Part shown: piece by piece, positions 49,234 through 58,196 of the stretch
Position numbering within the stretch: position 1 is the first letter of the stretch
Layout: the number at the start of each line of letters is the position of its first letter
Source of the DNA: an uncultured Clostridia bacterium
GTDB taxonomy: Bacteria > Bacillota > Clostridia > Lachnospirales > CAG-274
Length of the DNA: 64,000 bases
Direction of reading: 5' to 3'
NCBI GenBank assembly: GCA_947627425.1
Contig: CANQVZ010000002.1
Location: 1 to 64,000 of the forward strand
Program-made: the position numbers and the translations under genes
The notes under the pieces: model-generated
Databases searched by the model: none
Told to the model about the DNA's origin: nothing
Seen by the model: the letters and a program-made list of their open reading frames with translations, nothing else

Positions 49234-51588
49234 TTAGCCGAGAACCTCTTTAGCTATGTCTACAGACTGCTTTGCATCCTTTGAATAATAGTCGGCGCCT
49301 ATTTTCATGGCGTATTCATAAGTGAGAACAGCTCCTCCCACCATTATTTTGCAGTCGCAGTTATTCTCTCTCAAAAGCTTTATCGTTGCAGCCATAGAGC
49401 CAAGCGTTGTGGTCATGAGAGCGCTCAGCCCCACAAGGTGACAGTTGTTTTCGTTAACGGCTTTAAGGACATCCTCATACTCCACATCCTTGCCAAGATC
49501 AATGACATTGTAACCGTAGTTTTCAAGCAGTACTTTTACAATATTCTTGCCTATATCGTGTACATCACCCTTTACGGTAGCCAACACTATAGTGCCTTTT
49601 TCAACTGTGCTGTCATTTGAGGATGCTATTTTCTTTTTAAGCACCTCAAAAGCCTCCTGCGCAACACCTGCCGAGAGTATGAGCTGCGGAAGGAATATCC
49701 TTCCCGTTTCAAACTCTGTGCCCGCCTTGTCCAAAGCAGGTATTATCATATCATTTATTATTTGCATGGCGTCATGCTTTTCAAGCAGAACGGTCGTTAT
49801 TTCTTTTGCCTTTTCCTTTAGCCCTTTTTCTATGGCATATTCCAGACTATAATCAGCGTCCTTTTTTTCGGGCTTTTCCCGTACATCGGAACCGTAGTGC
49901 TCTATAAATTCACTTGAATTTTTGTCATGGCAGGCAAGCAGCCTGTAAGCCCTCACTGCCCCCGTCATTGCCTCCATATTGGGATTTATTATGGGAAGGT
50001 CAAGCCCCTTTGTGAGCGCCATTGTGAGGAAAGTGCTGTTTATAAGCCCCCTGTTGGGCAGTCCGAATGATATATTGGACACACCCAGAACGGTCTTAAG
50101 CCCCAATTCCTTCTTAACTCTTTCAAGAGCGTTAAGCGTTTCCATTACCGCTTCCTGCTCTGCTGAGGCGGTGAGCGTAAGGCAGTCTATGAATATATTC
50201 TCCTTGGATATGCCGTATTCCAGAGCCCTATTCATTATTTTTTTAGCTATTTCAAATCTTTCATCAGCTTTTTTGGGTATGCCGTTTTTATCCAATGTAA
50301 GCCCAAGAACGGCAGCTCCGTATTTTTTTATCAAAGGAAGTATTCTTTCAAGGCTTTCGTCCTCGCCGTTCACCGAGTTCACAAGCGGTTTGCCGTTATA
50401 AACTCTCAGAGCCGCCTCCAGCACCTCGGGGTCGGTGGAATCTATCTGCAAGGGCGTGTCCGCTATACCCTGAACAGCCTTTATGACCTTGACCATCATT
50501 TCCTTTTCGTCTATGTCAGGCAGTCCCACATTTATGTCAAGTATCTCTGCGCCGCCCTGTATCTGTTCCACAGCCTGACCGAGAATATACTCTATATTTT
50601 TGTTTTTAAGCGCCTCTTTGAATAGCTTTTTACCCGTGGGATTTATTCTTTCGCCTATTATTCTGGGCTGATCTATTACAACAACGGAAGTAGGCGAACA
50701 TATAGCCGCAGGAATGGTTTTTTCATTTATTGCATGCGTCAGCCCCGAAAGTATTTTTACGGTCTCCTTTATATAGTCGGGATCCGTACCGCAGCAGCCG
50801 CCTACAAGCTTTATGCCGTATTTATTCATTTCGGCTATACTCTCGGCAAATTCCCTTGCGCTTACATTGTACTCACCGGTAACGGGGTCGGGCAGACCTG
50901 CGTTTGGCTTTACAACAATTGGCAGTCTTGTCCACCTTGAAAGCTCTTCTATTATTGGTATAAGCTCCTTCGGACCCAAGGAGCAGTTTACGCCTATCGC
51001 ATCCGCTCCAAGCCCCTCCAGAGTGAGAGCCATAGACGCTATGCAGCAGCCTGTAAATGTCCTCATATTTTCTTCAAAGGTCATAGTGACTATAATAGGC
51101 TTGTCGCTGTTTTCCTTTGCCGCAAGCAATCCCGCCTTTACCTCGTAAAGGTCTGTCATTGTTTCAAGCACTATTATGTCTGCATCCTTGCCCGCAGCTA
51201 TCTGTTCCTTGAATATTTCATATGCCGCTTCAAATTTAAGCGTTCCCGTGGGCTCCAGCAGCTGACCTATAGGACCGATGTCAAGAGCTGTGAGCGCACT
51301 TGTGCCTTCACAGGCTTTTTTTGCGCACCTTACAGATGCCTTTATGACCTCGCTTACGCTGTATTCGCTTTCCTTTAGCTTGTAGCTGTTGGCTCCGAAG
51401 GTATTTGCATATATAATGTCGGAGCCCGCTTCTATATATTTCTTGTGTATGCTTATTATTTTGTCGGGGTCGGTTATGCTCAGAATTTCGGGTATGCCGC
51501 CCGGCTTGAGCCCCATTTTTTGGAGCATTGTGCCCATAGCGCCGTCTAGTATTATATAGTCCTTTTCAAGCAATTTTTTAAATTCCAC
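49234..51588 (-). CDS. metH: Cobalamin-dependent methionine synthase (lacking the activation domain)
   Basis: Methylates homocysteine from methyl-THF through cobalamin. Domain order: homocysteine domain (1-~290; DGAMGTMLQ, GVNCSLGP and GGCCGTDP zinc thiols), pterin-binding domain (~305-565; GERINPTGKKLFKEAL, DINVGLPDIDE), cap (~580-660), and cobalamin domain with DVHDIGKNIV (base-on His) and VGLSALMTTTLGSM. About 784 residues, without the ~330-residue C-terminal SAM-binding reactivation domain of E. coli MetH. That function lies in the gene directly upstream. GTG 51588 (AGAGAGG at 8) is preferred over GTG 51597. Overlaps the activation gene. Confidence 0.93.
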   Translation of the reverse strand: MEFKKLLEKDYIILDGAMGTMLQKMGLKPGGIPEILSITDPDKIISIHKKYIEAGSDIIYANTFGANSYKLKESEYSVSEVIKASVRCAKKACEGTSALTALDIGPIGQLLEPTGTLKFEAAYEIFKEQIAAGKDADIIVLETMTDLYEVKAGLLAAKENSDKPIIVTMTFEENMRTFTGCCIASMALTLEGLGADAIGVNCSLGPKELIPIIEELSRWTRLPIVVKPNAGLPDPVTGEYNVSAREFAESIAEMNKYGIKLVGGCCGTDPDYIKETVKILSGLTHAINEKTIPAAICSPTSVVVIDQPRIIGERINPTGKKLFKEALKNKNIEYILGQAVEQIQGGAEILDINVGLPDIDEKEMMVKVIKAVQGIADTPLQIDSTDPEVLEAALRVYNGKPLVNSVNGEDESLERILPLIKKYGAAVLGLTLDKNGIPKKADERFEIAKKIMNRALEYGISKENIFIDCLTLTASAEQEAVMETLNALERVKKELGLKTVLGVSNISFGLPNRGLINSTFLTMALTKGLDLPIINPNMEAMTGAVRAYRLLACHDKNSSEFIEHYGSDVREKPEKKDADYSLEYAIEKGLKEKAKEITTVLLEKHDAMQIINDMIIPALDKAGTEFETGRIFLPQLILSAGVAQEAFEVLKKKIASSNDSTVEKGTIVLATVKGDVHDIGKNIVKVLLENYGYNVIDLGKDVEYEDVLKAVNENNCHLVGLSALMTTTLGSMAATIKLLRENNCDCKIMVGGAVLTYEYAMKIGADYYSKDAKQSVDIAKEVLG

Positions 51589-52249
51589 AGTGAGCACCTC
51601 TCTTTTTGTATTGACAGCTCTTATTCATACTGCATATTGCGCAGCCTCTTTTCTGCTTTGGAAGAGGCTTATTTGATATGCCGATTATTGCCGTCACTGA
51701 CTTGCGGGGTATAAGTATATTGCTGTCGTTGACGGTCAGACCTATCTTTTTGTCAGCATTCAGCGCCTTTATAAAATTTCTCTGTATACCTATGGGCAAA
51801 TCGCCGTAGCCCGGCGAAAACCTAAAGGTAGTGTATTTTATGCCGCGTTCCTGTCTTATTTCCTCCTCGGCAATGTCGCAAAGCTGCTCGGTCATAGCGC
51901 TTGCCATAGCGTCGGTTATCAGCGCAGAAGTAACATCCGTAACATTCAGAAGATTCATAAGCTTGTCCGTCTTGTCCGAGAGCGTTGCGGCAAGCAGTAT
52001 CACGCTGTCACACTCCGCAAGATGGTCCAATATACTTTTTCCCACCAGCACAAGTCCGGTATTTTTTACCGTTATGCCGTCGGTCTTTTCTATATCGGCT
52101 ATCCTATAGCAATATCTTGGCTCGGCAGAGGAAAGAAGTCTTTTCTCGCATTCCGATATTATATCCTTGAGGTTATCTATATCTATATTGTCCTTATAGC
52201 CCATATATCTGAGCGCCTCATCTATATTTATGCTGTCGATTTTGACCAT
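51578..52249 (-). CDS. Methionine synthase activation-domain protein
   Basis: 223 residues matching the separate reactivation (SAM-binding) subunit of split MetH. FRFSPGYGDLPIGIQRNFIKAL and KIGLTVNDSNILIPRKSVTAIIGIS correspond to the Met_synt_B12 signature. The C-terminus adds a Cys cluster (CAICSMNKSCQYKKRGAHC) that could bind a metal or cluster. ATG 52249 follows GGAGG; the longer ORF lacks an SD. Its end overlaps metH by 11 bases, so both subunits are co-translated. Confidence 0.87.
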   Translation of the reverse strand: MVKIDSINIDEALRYMGYKDNIDIDNLKDIISECEKRLLSSAEPRYCYRIADIEKTDGITVKNTGLVLVGKSILDHLAECDSVILLAATLSDKTDKLMNLLNVTDVTSALITDAMASAMTEQLCDIAEEEIRQERGIKYTTFRFSPGYGDLPIGIQRNFIKALNADKKIGLTVNDSNILIPRKSVTAIIGISNKPLPKQKRGCAICSMNKSCQYKKRGAHCGI

Positions 52250-52426
52250 ATTTTGCCTCCGACACGTTCTGAAAGTCATTTTATAACATTTTAATAAGTA
52301 TATCACATTTATTTATAAAGGTAAATATTAAAAATTTATTTTGTATGCTCAAATTAAACATTGTATTACTTGTAAAATTGTGGTATTATAATATAAATCA
52401 GATCAATTTATACGGGAGAAAAATTT

Positions 52427-53263
52427 ATGAAGGTTGGTTATTTAGGCCCTGAGGGTACATTTACGGAGCAGGCTGCAAGGCTTTTAAGCCCTGCGGACAG
52501 CGTGCTTGTGCCGTATCACAGCTTCGCAGATGCCATGAAGGCTGTCGAAGCGGGCGAGACGGACGAGGCTGTAGCTGCCATAGAAAATTCAATAGAGGGT
52601 GTGGTGAATGCGGCGATAGACTGTATGACATTTGATGTGGAGCTATATATACAGCAGCTCCTAATAATGCCTATAGAGCAGTGCCTTATAGCAAAAAAGG
52701 GCACCAAAATATCGGATATCAAAAAAATAATGAGCCATTCCCACGCAATACCGCAGTGCAGGAATTTTATAAATGAAAATCTTCCCGATGCTGAAATCGA
52801 AACAACAGCATCCACGGCGGGAGCTATAAAGGCAGTCGCCGAGGGAGAGAGCAATATTGCGGGCATAGGCGCTCAATGCGCTGCCGAGCTCTACGGGCTT
52901 GATGTGCTTGCAGAGGGCATACAGGACACTAACGACAACTTCACGGAGTTCGTAAGACTGTCAAAGCAAAAAAACATAGGCTACGCAAACGGCAACAAGG
53001 CTACAATATGCTTCTCCACAGCCAATAAGCCGGGCGAGCTTCTTAAAATGCTCGATATATTCTCCATATTTGATGTGAATATGTCAAAGATATTTTCAAG
53101 ACCTATGAGGAACAGACCTCTTGAGTATGTGTTTGTCATAGATCTGGATGTGGATGGGAACTCCGACGATATAAAAGAAGCTATCAGGCTTCTGGAGCGT
53201 AAGACCACATTCTGCAAGAATTTAGGCTGTTATCCCATAATAGACAAAAGGTTGAAAAAATAA
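52427..53263 (+). CDS. pheA: Prephenate dehydratase
   Basis: Converts prephenate to phenylpyruvate for phenylalanine. VGYLGPEGTFTEQAA opens the dehydratase domain; AAIENSIEGVVNAAIDCM and MSHSHAIPQCRNFI follow. The C-terminal ACT domain begins at ICFSTANKPGELLKMLDIF. Two motifs deviate: the TRF triad reads TEF (173-175, DTNDNFTEFVRL) and the ACT ESRP reads FSRP (KIFSRPMRN). The catalytic Thr is kept. 278 residues, normal. It could be a variant with altered regulation. GGGAG before the ATG. Confidence 0.9.
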   Translation: MKVGYLGPEGTFTEQAARLLSPADSVLVPYHSFADAMKAVEAGETDEAVAAIENSIEGVVNAAIDCMTFDVELYIQQLLIMPIEQCLIAKKGTKISDIKKIMSHSHAIPQCRNFINENLPDAEIETTASTAGAIKAVAEGESNIAGIGAQCAAELYGLDVLAEGIQDTNDNFTEFVRLSKQKNIGYANGNKATICFSTANKPGELLKMLDIFSIFDVNMSKIFSRPMRNRPLEYVFVIDLDVDGNSDDIKEAIRLLERKTTFCKNLGCYPIIDKRLKK

Positions 53264-53280
53264 TAAAAATATGTTATAAT
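53252..53280 (+). promoter_or_regulatory. Promoter of the gdpP-rplI-dnaB unit
   Basis: TTGAAA (53252-53257), 17 bp, TATAAT (53275-53280). The -35 lies in the last codons of pheA. Confidence 0.7.
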
Positions 53281-53330
53281 ATTTTATTCGACAAAAAACA
53301 GATCATATGTACTAAGAGGAGATGTTATTA

Positions 53331-55049
53331 ATGAACGAGCGTATTGCTGTTCCTTTCCCTTATGTAGGGCTTGATACGGCGCTTAACATAGTTGAGTACA
53401 ATTCTGTCTACAAAAAGTGGGTGGAGGGCTTTAAGGATATAAAGACCATATTTGACCTTATGCCCGAATTTGATGCGGACAAAGCCGAGCAGAGAGCGCT
53501 TATAGGTGAAAAATACTATGACCTTTATACTATGGCTGACGGAGAGGGCATAAATGTTATATTCATTGAAAATCCGTATATAAACAGTAAGGGTATGCTC
53601 TGTACCAATATACTCATAGGTATGGTCATAATAGACAACAGCATAGAAATACAGGAAACTATGGACGAAATAAGGTATCCCCATTTCTGTGCCATAATCG
53701 AGAGAAAAATAAACGATTATTTCAACAATCTCGGCGGCTTTGTAAGAAAGTACGAAAGCGGAAAATATCTCTTTGTGCTTAACAAGGACACATTGGCTCA
53801 GCTCAAGGAGGATAAATTTTCACTTGTCGAGACTATAGGCAAGCTCGACATGGGAAACGATGTCCCCGCCACGCTCAGCATAGGCATAGGCATGAACGGA
53901 AATACCGTCAACGAGAGTATGGCATATGCAAGGGGCGCGCTTGACCTTGCTCTCGGCAGAGGCGGCAATCAGATAGTTATAAAGGAATCCGAGGACAGCT
54001 ATCAGTTCTTCGGCGGCGATGGAAAAGAGGTCAACAAAAATTCCAGAGTAAGAGCCAGAGTAAAGGCTCAGGGACTTGTAGAGCTTATGCTTTCTGCAAG
54101 AGATGTCATAGTTATGGGACATAAAAATCCCGATCTTGACAGTCTTGGCGCAGCTGCCGGAATATCCGCAATAGCCAAATTCTATGACAAAAAGTGTTAT
54201 ATAGTGCTCAACAAAATAACGAGCAGTATAAAGGCTCTGTACGAAAGGCTCTCGGATGACGGCAGATATGAAGACACATTCATAAATAACGAAGAGGCTC
54301 AAAAGCTTATAAAGCGGAATACTCTGCTTATAGTCGTAGATACGCACAGACCGTTCCTTACGGAATGTCCCGAGCTGTTGGATAGGGCAAAGAGTATAGT
54401 TATGCTCGACCATCACAGAAAGGCTACCGAGGCTATAGAAAACTGTGCTTTAATATATCATGAGGCATATGCTTCGTCCACCTGCGAGCTTGTTACCGAA
54501 ATGCTCATGCATATAAAGGGAATAAGGCTCACAAGAACGGAGGTAGACGGACTTCTTGCGGGCATTACCGTGGACACCAAGAACTTTGCATTTAAAACGG
54601 GTATAAAGACATTTGAGGCAGCCGCTTATCTCAAAAAGAACGGTGCGGATACGGTTTCTGTCAGAAGACTTTTCAAAAACTCGTTTGACGAATATATGGC
54701 GCGCTCAAGTGTTATAAGAAATGCCGTTATAATATACGAGGATATGGCGCTCTCGGTGCTTGACAGCAAGGCGGAGCTTGACAATCCCGTTTTACTCATT
54801 GCTCAGGCGGCAGACGAGCTTTTGAATATACTTGGCATAGAGGCAAGCTTCGTACTCTGTGAATTTGAAGGCTCCGTAAATATAAGCGCCAGAAGCCTTG
54901 GCAAGATAAATGTGCAGAAGCTTATGGAAAAGCTGGGCGGCGGCGGTCATCAGGCAGGCGCAGCTGCGCAGCTTGAGGGCGTTACCATAGATGAAGCAAT
55001 AGAAATGCTCAAGCAAAAAATAGAAGAATATCTGGAGGAGAAAAATTAA
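53331..55049 (+). CDS. gdpP: Cyclic-di-AMP phosphodiesterase GdpP-like, without membrane helices
   Basis: Hydrolyses c-di-AMP. Starts directly with a PAS-like part (FPYVGLDTALNIVEYNSVYKKWVEGF). A degenerate GGDEF follows, ending ARGALDLALGRGGNQIVIK. Then the DHH domain: VMGHKNPDLDSLGAA, LIVVDTHRP, MLDHHRKAT. The DHHA1 domain ends GGGGHQAGAAAQL. 572 residues against ~650 for GdpP, because the usual two N-terminal membrane helices are absent, so it should be cytosolic. ATG 53331 fits AAGAGGAG spacing; ATG 53322 is too close. It precedes rplI and dnaB in the usual Firmicutes order. Confidence 0.92.
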   Translation: MNERIAVPFPYVGLDTALNIVEYNSVYKKWVEGFKDIKTIFDLMPEFDADKAEQRALIGEKYYDLYTMADGEGINVIFIENPYINSKGMLCTNILIGMVIIDNSIEIQETMDEIRYPHFCAIIERKINDYFNNLGGFVRKYESGKYLFVLNKDTLAQLKEDKFSLVETIGKLDMGNDVPATLSIGIGMNGNTVNESMAYARGALDLALGRGGNQIVIKESEDSYQFFGGDGKEVNKNSRVRARVKAQGLVELMLSARDVIVMGHKNPDLDSLGAAAGISAIAKFYDKKCYIVLNKITSSIKALYERLSDDGRYEDTFINNEEAQKLIKRNTLLIVVDTHRPFLTECPELLDRAKSIVMLDHHRKATEAIENCALIYHEAYASSTCELVTEMLMHIKGIRLTRTEVDGLLAGITVDTKNFAFKTGIKTFEAAAYLKKNGADTVSVRRLFKNSFDEYMARSSVIRNAVIIYEDMALSVLDSKAELDNPVLLIAQAADELLNILGIEASFVLCEFEGSVNISARSLGKINVQKLMEKLGGGGHQAGAAAQLEGVTIDEAIEMLKQKIEEYLEEKN

Positions 55050-55050
55050 T

Positions 55051-55494
55051 ATGAAAGTAATTCTTTTGGAAGATGTCAAGAATGTCGGCAAAAAAGACCA
55101 GACAATAAACGCAAGCGACGGCTATGCAAAGAACTATCTTATACCCAAAAAGCTGGCTGTGGAGGCTACGGACGCCAACATAAAAAAGCTTGACAGAAAA
55201 AAGGCGGACGAGGCGGCAAAGGCAGCGGAGGAGCTTGAAAAGGCAAAAAAGCTCTGTTCCGAAATAGAAGCCAAAACAGTTGATATAAAGGTAAAGGTCG
55301 GAGGAAACGGCAAGCTTTTCGGAGCTGTCACAAATAAGGAGGTCTCCGCGGCTTTGAAGGAACAGTTTGACCTTGACATAGATAAGAAAAAGATAACCGT
55401 AGAGCCTATAAAGACAGTAGGCGATTCGGAGGCTTCTATAAAGCTCCATCCTCAGGTGAGCGCTAAGCTCAAGATATCGGTATCGGAGCAGTAA
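55051..55494 (+). CDS. rplI: 50S ribosomal protein L9
   Basis: 147 residues: N-terminal rRNA-binding lobe MKVILLEDVKNVGKKDQTINASDGYAKNYLIPKKLA, long connecting helix (60-75) and C-terminal lobe with GKLFGAVTNKEVSAAL. Starts two bases after the gdpP stop with GGAGGAG upstream. Confidence 0.98.
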   Translation: MKVILLEDVKNVGKKDQTINASDGYAKNYLIPKKLAVEATDANIKKLDRKKADEAAKAAEELEKAKKLCSEIEAKTVDIKVKVGGNGKLFGAVTNKEVSAALKEQFDLDIDKKKITVEPIKTVGDSEASIKLHPQVSAKLKISVSEQ

Positions 55495-55515
55495 TATACT
55501 TAAGGAGGCAGTATC

Positions 55516-56904
55516 ATGCCCGATAACAGCAATGAAAATTCATATATCAACAGAATACCGCCTCATGACAACGAAGCCGAACAGATGGTGCTTGGCTGTA
55601 TGCTCTATCCCGATGACGAGGGCGTCAGAATTGCAGCCGAAAATCTTTCGGCAGACGATTTCTACAGTCCTGCGCACAGGCTCATATTCAATGCCTTTCT
55701 GGATCTTTATAACAGCAATAAGCCCGTTGACTTTGTTATGGCTAAGGATAAGCTCGAAGCATTGGGCTATATGGAGCAGGTGGGCGGAATAGAATATCTC
55801 GTTAATCTTAGCAATCTTGCGCCCACAACTGCCAAAACAAAGTTTTATACGGACATAGTAAAGGAAAAGTCTATATTGAGAAGGCTCATAAAGGCAGGGG
55901 ACGGCATTTCATCCGCGGCATATGACGGCAGCGAAAGCTCGGACACTCTCATAGTGAAGGCAGAGCAGAGCATACTCGATATCTCACGCAATATAAACAG
56001 GGAAGACTTTGTATCAATGGATAAGATAATGGCTCAGGTCATAGAAAACATTGACAAGGTGACCCGTTCGGGTAGTCGCATAACCGGCATAGAAACAGGA
56101 TTTAAGGACTTTGACAGACTCACCGCTGGACTTCAGAATGCAGACCTCATACTTATTGCGGGCAGACCGTCTATGGGCAAGACGGCTTTCGGACTTAATA
56201 TCGCACAGTATGTTGCGGTCGAAAAGAAAATACCCGTAGCTATTTTTTCACTTGAAATGTCCATGCTTCAGCTCGGAAACAGAATGTTATCCTCACAGGC
56301 GCTTGTGGATTCGAGCAAGCTCAGAGTGGGAAATCTGTCTCCGCAGGAATGCGACAGCATAGCTATGGCAATGGGTACGCTTTCTGCCGCGCCCATAGAG
56401 ATATATGACACCCCCGGCATAAATCCCATGAGCTTGAGAGAAAAGTGCAGAAAATTGAAGCTTGAAAAGGGACTTGGTCTTATAGTGATAGACTATCTCC
56501 AGCTTATGGAGGGCTCGGGCAGCAGAAACGAATCAGATCAGCAAAGGGTATCCTTTATATCCCGTTCACTAAAGAATATAGCAAGAGAGCTTAATGTGCC
56601 TGTAGTAGCGCTTTCTCAGCTTTCAAGAGGTCCGGAGAGCAGGACAGACCACAGACCTATGATGTCGGATCTGCGCGAATCGGGTGCCATTGAGCAGGAC
56701 GCCGATGTGGTATGTCTGCTTTTCAGAGAGGAATACTACAAAAAAGACGATCCCGATGTCAAGAATAAGGGCGAGGTCATAGTCGCAAAGAACAGAAACG
56801 GCTCCACAGATACCATAAATCTTACATGGAAAGGGCAGTATACCAGGTTTTTCGATACGCTTGAAGAAGAAATACCCTATGACATACCTCCCGATATGCA
56901 ATGA
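55516..56904 (+). CDS. dnaB: Replicative DNA helicase
   Basis: Hexameric 5'-3' helicase at the fork. N-terminal dimerisation domain with PPHDNEAEQMVLGCML. RecA-like domain with Walker A AGRPSMGKTAFGLNIA, FSLEMSMLQLGNRML, Walker B LIVIDYLQLM, and LSQLSRGPESR and GAIEQDADVV. 462 residues, normal. AAGGAGG before the ATG, 21 bases after rplI. Confidence 0.98.
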   Translation: MPDNSNENSYINRIPPHDNEAEQMVLGCMLYPDDEGVRIAAENLSADDFYSPAHRLIFNAFLDLYNSNKPVDFVMAKDKLEALGYMEQVGGIEYLVNLSNLAPTTAKTKFYTDIVKEKSILRRLIKAGDGISSAAYDGSESSDTLIVKAEQSILDISRNINREDFVSMDKIMAQVIENIDKVTRSGSRITGIETGFKDFDRLTAGLQNADLILIAGRPSMGKTAFGLNIAQYVAVEKKIPVAIFSLEMSMLQLGNRMLSSQALVDSSKLRVGNLSPQECDSIAMAMGTLSAAPIEIYDTPGINPMSLREKCRKLKLEKGLGLIVIDYLQLMEGSGSRNESDQQRVSFISRSLKNIARELNVPVVALSQLSRGPESRTDHRPMMSDLRESGAIEQDADVVCLLFREEYYKKDDPDVKNKGEVIVAKNRNGSTDTINLTWKGQYTRFFDTLEEEIPYDIPPDMQ

Positions 56905-56913
56905 CAACATAAA

Positions 56914-56946
56914 AAACGGTACAGATATTTTCTGTACCGTTTGTTT
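56914..56946. terminator. Bidirectional terminator between dnaB and the DAHP synthase gene
   Basis: AAACGGTACAGA (56914-56925) pairs perfectly with TCTGTACCGTTT (56931-56942); A- and T-rich flanks on both strands. Confidence 0.92.
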
Positions 56947-56956
56947 TTTATATTAA

Positions 56957-57991
56957 TCAAAGTATCTGATACATTTCCAGTAAAAGCTTCTTTGTGTCCT
57001 CAAAGCTTAAGCAGGGATCTGTTATGGATTTTCCGTATATATGACCCTTTATGTCATTGCCTTGATTTCCGCCCATAATATAGCTCTCTATCATAACGCC
57101 CTTAACAAGCTTTTTGAGCCTGTCACTGCATGAGCGTGAATGAAGTATATCCTTGACTATTCTGGGCTGCTCCGTATGTATTTTCTTTGAGTTGGAGTGG
57201 TTGGCGTCCACTATAACAGCGGGATTTGCATACTTTCCGGCATCATACATATCGGCGGCAAGTATAAGATCCTCATAGTGATAGTTTTGTATATGCACGC
57301 CTCGTCTGTTTACCGAGCCTCTCATTATGGCATGGGCAAGGGGATTTCCGCTGGACTTCACCTCATCATCACCGTATATGAAATCATGGCTCTGCTGAGC
57401 AGCTCTTATGGAATTAAACATAACGCTCAGATCGCCGCTCATGGGATTTTTCATGCCCACAGGCACATCGATACCGCTGGATGTGAGCCTATGCTGCTGA
57501 TTTTCAACACTTCTTGCGCCTATGGCTATATATGAAAGAATATCGTCAACATACGGAAGATTTGAGGGATAGAGCATTTCATCGGCAATGGGAAGACCTG
57601 TTTCCCTTATAACTCTTAAGTACATATTTCTTATAGCCTTTATACCCTCTGCCATGTTCGGCTCTCCGTTGGGGTCGGGCTGATGCATCATTCCCTTATA
57701 GCCTTCGCCCGTTGTTCTGGGCTTTCCCGTGTATACCCTCACAATAGTGAATATTTTGTCGCTTATAAGCTTGCTGACCTCCGAAAGCCTGCGTGCGTAA
57801 TCACACACGGATTCCTCCTCATCAGCCGAGCAAGGACCTACTATAACTATAAATCTGTTGTCTCTGCCTTCAAAAATATCTCTGAGGGCTTTGTCGTTTT
57901 CGTCCTTTATCTGCTTCAGATCGGGAGTAAGAGGAGTCATTTCCTTTATCTCCGCAGCCGGACGCATTTTTCTGACTTTTGTAAAACTCAT
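56957..57991 (-). CDS. 3-deoxy-7-phosphoheptulonate synthase (class I)
   Basis: First step of the shikimate pathway: PEP plus erythrose-4-P to DAHP. AroFGH type: VGPCSADEEESV, VRVYTGKPRTTGEGYKGMMHQPD, YIAIGARSVENQQHR, VGMKNPMSGDLSVMFNSIRAAQQSH, VDANHSNSKK and ESYIMGGNQ. The E. coli GARTTESQ reads GARSVENQ here. No regulatory ACT or chorismate mutase domain is fused. 344 residues from ATG 57991 (AAGGAG upstream); the ORF extension to 58054 has no SD. With pheA at 52427 it serves aromatic amino-acid synthesis. Confidence 0.94.
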   Translation of the reverse strand: MSFTKVRKMRPAAEIKEMTPLTPDLKQIKDENDKALRDIFEGRDNRFIVIVGPCSADEEESVCDYARRLSEVSKLISDKIFTIVRVYTGKPRTTGEGYKGMMHQPDPNGEPNMAEGIKAIRNMYLRVIRETGLPIADEMLYPSNLPYVDDILSYIAIGARSVENQQHRLTSSGIDVPVGMKNPMSGDLSVMFNSIRAAQQSHDFIYGDDEVKSSGNPLAHAIMRGSVNRRGVHIQNYHYEDLILAADMYDAGKYANPAVIVDANHSNSKKIHTEQPRIVKDILHSRSCSDRLKKLVKGVMIESYIMGGNQGNDIKGHIYGKSITDPCLSFEDTKKLLLEMYQIL

Positions 57992-58130
57992 ATCATTACA
58001 CTCCTTAGTTTTTGCTTTACTTAATAATATATATTCTTTTTGTCTATAAGTCAAGTATTTATATTATTTTTTTGAAACAAAAAATAATATGTTATGAATG
58101 CGATATATTAATAAATATTTCAAATAACTA

Positions 58131-58159
58131 TTGTAATTAAAGCCAATAAATGGTATAAT
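58131..58159 (+). promoter_or_regulatory. Promoter of the phosphofructokinase gene
   Basis: TTGTAA (58131-58136), 17 bp, TATAAT (58154-58159); AAAGGAGA follows before the ATG. Confidence 0.65.
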
Positions 58160-58196
58160 AAATTAAAATATATACAAAAGGAAAGGAGATATTTTT

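Noticed and set aside
52250-52426. Cobalamin or SAM riboswitch near the methionine synthase genes
   Set aside because: The AT-rich interval has no recognisable riboswitch core or terminator.
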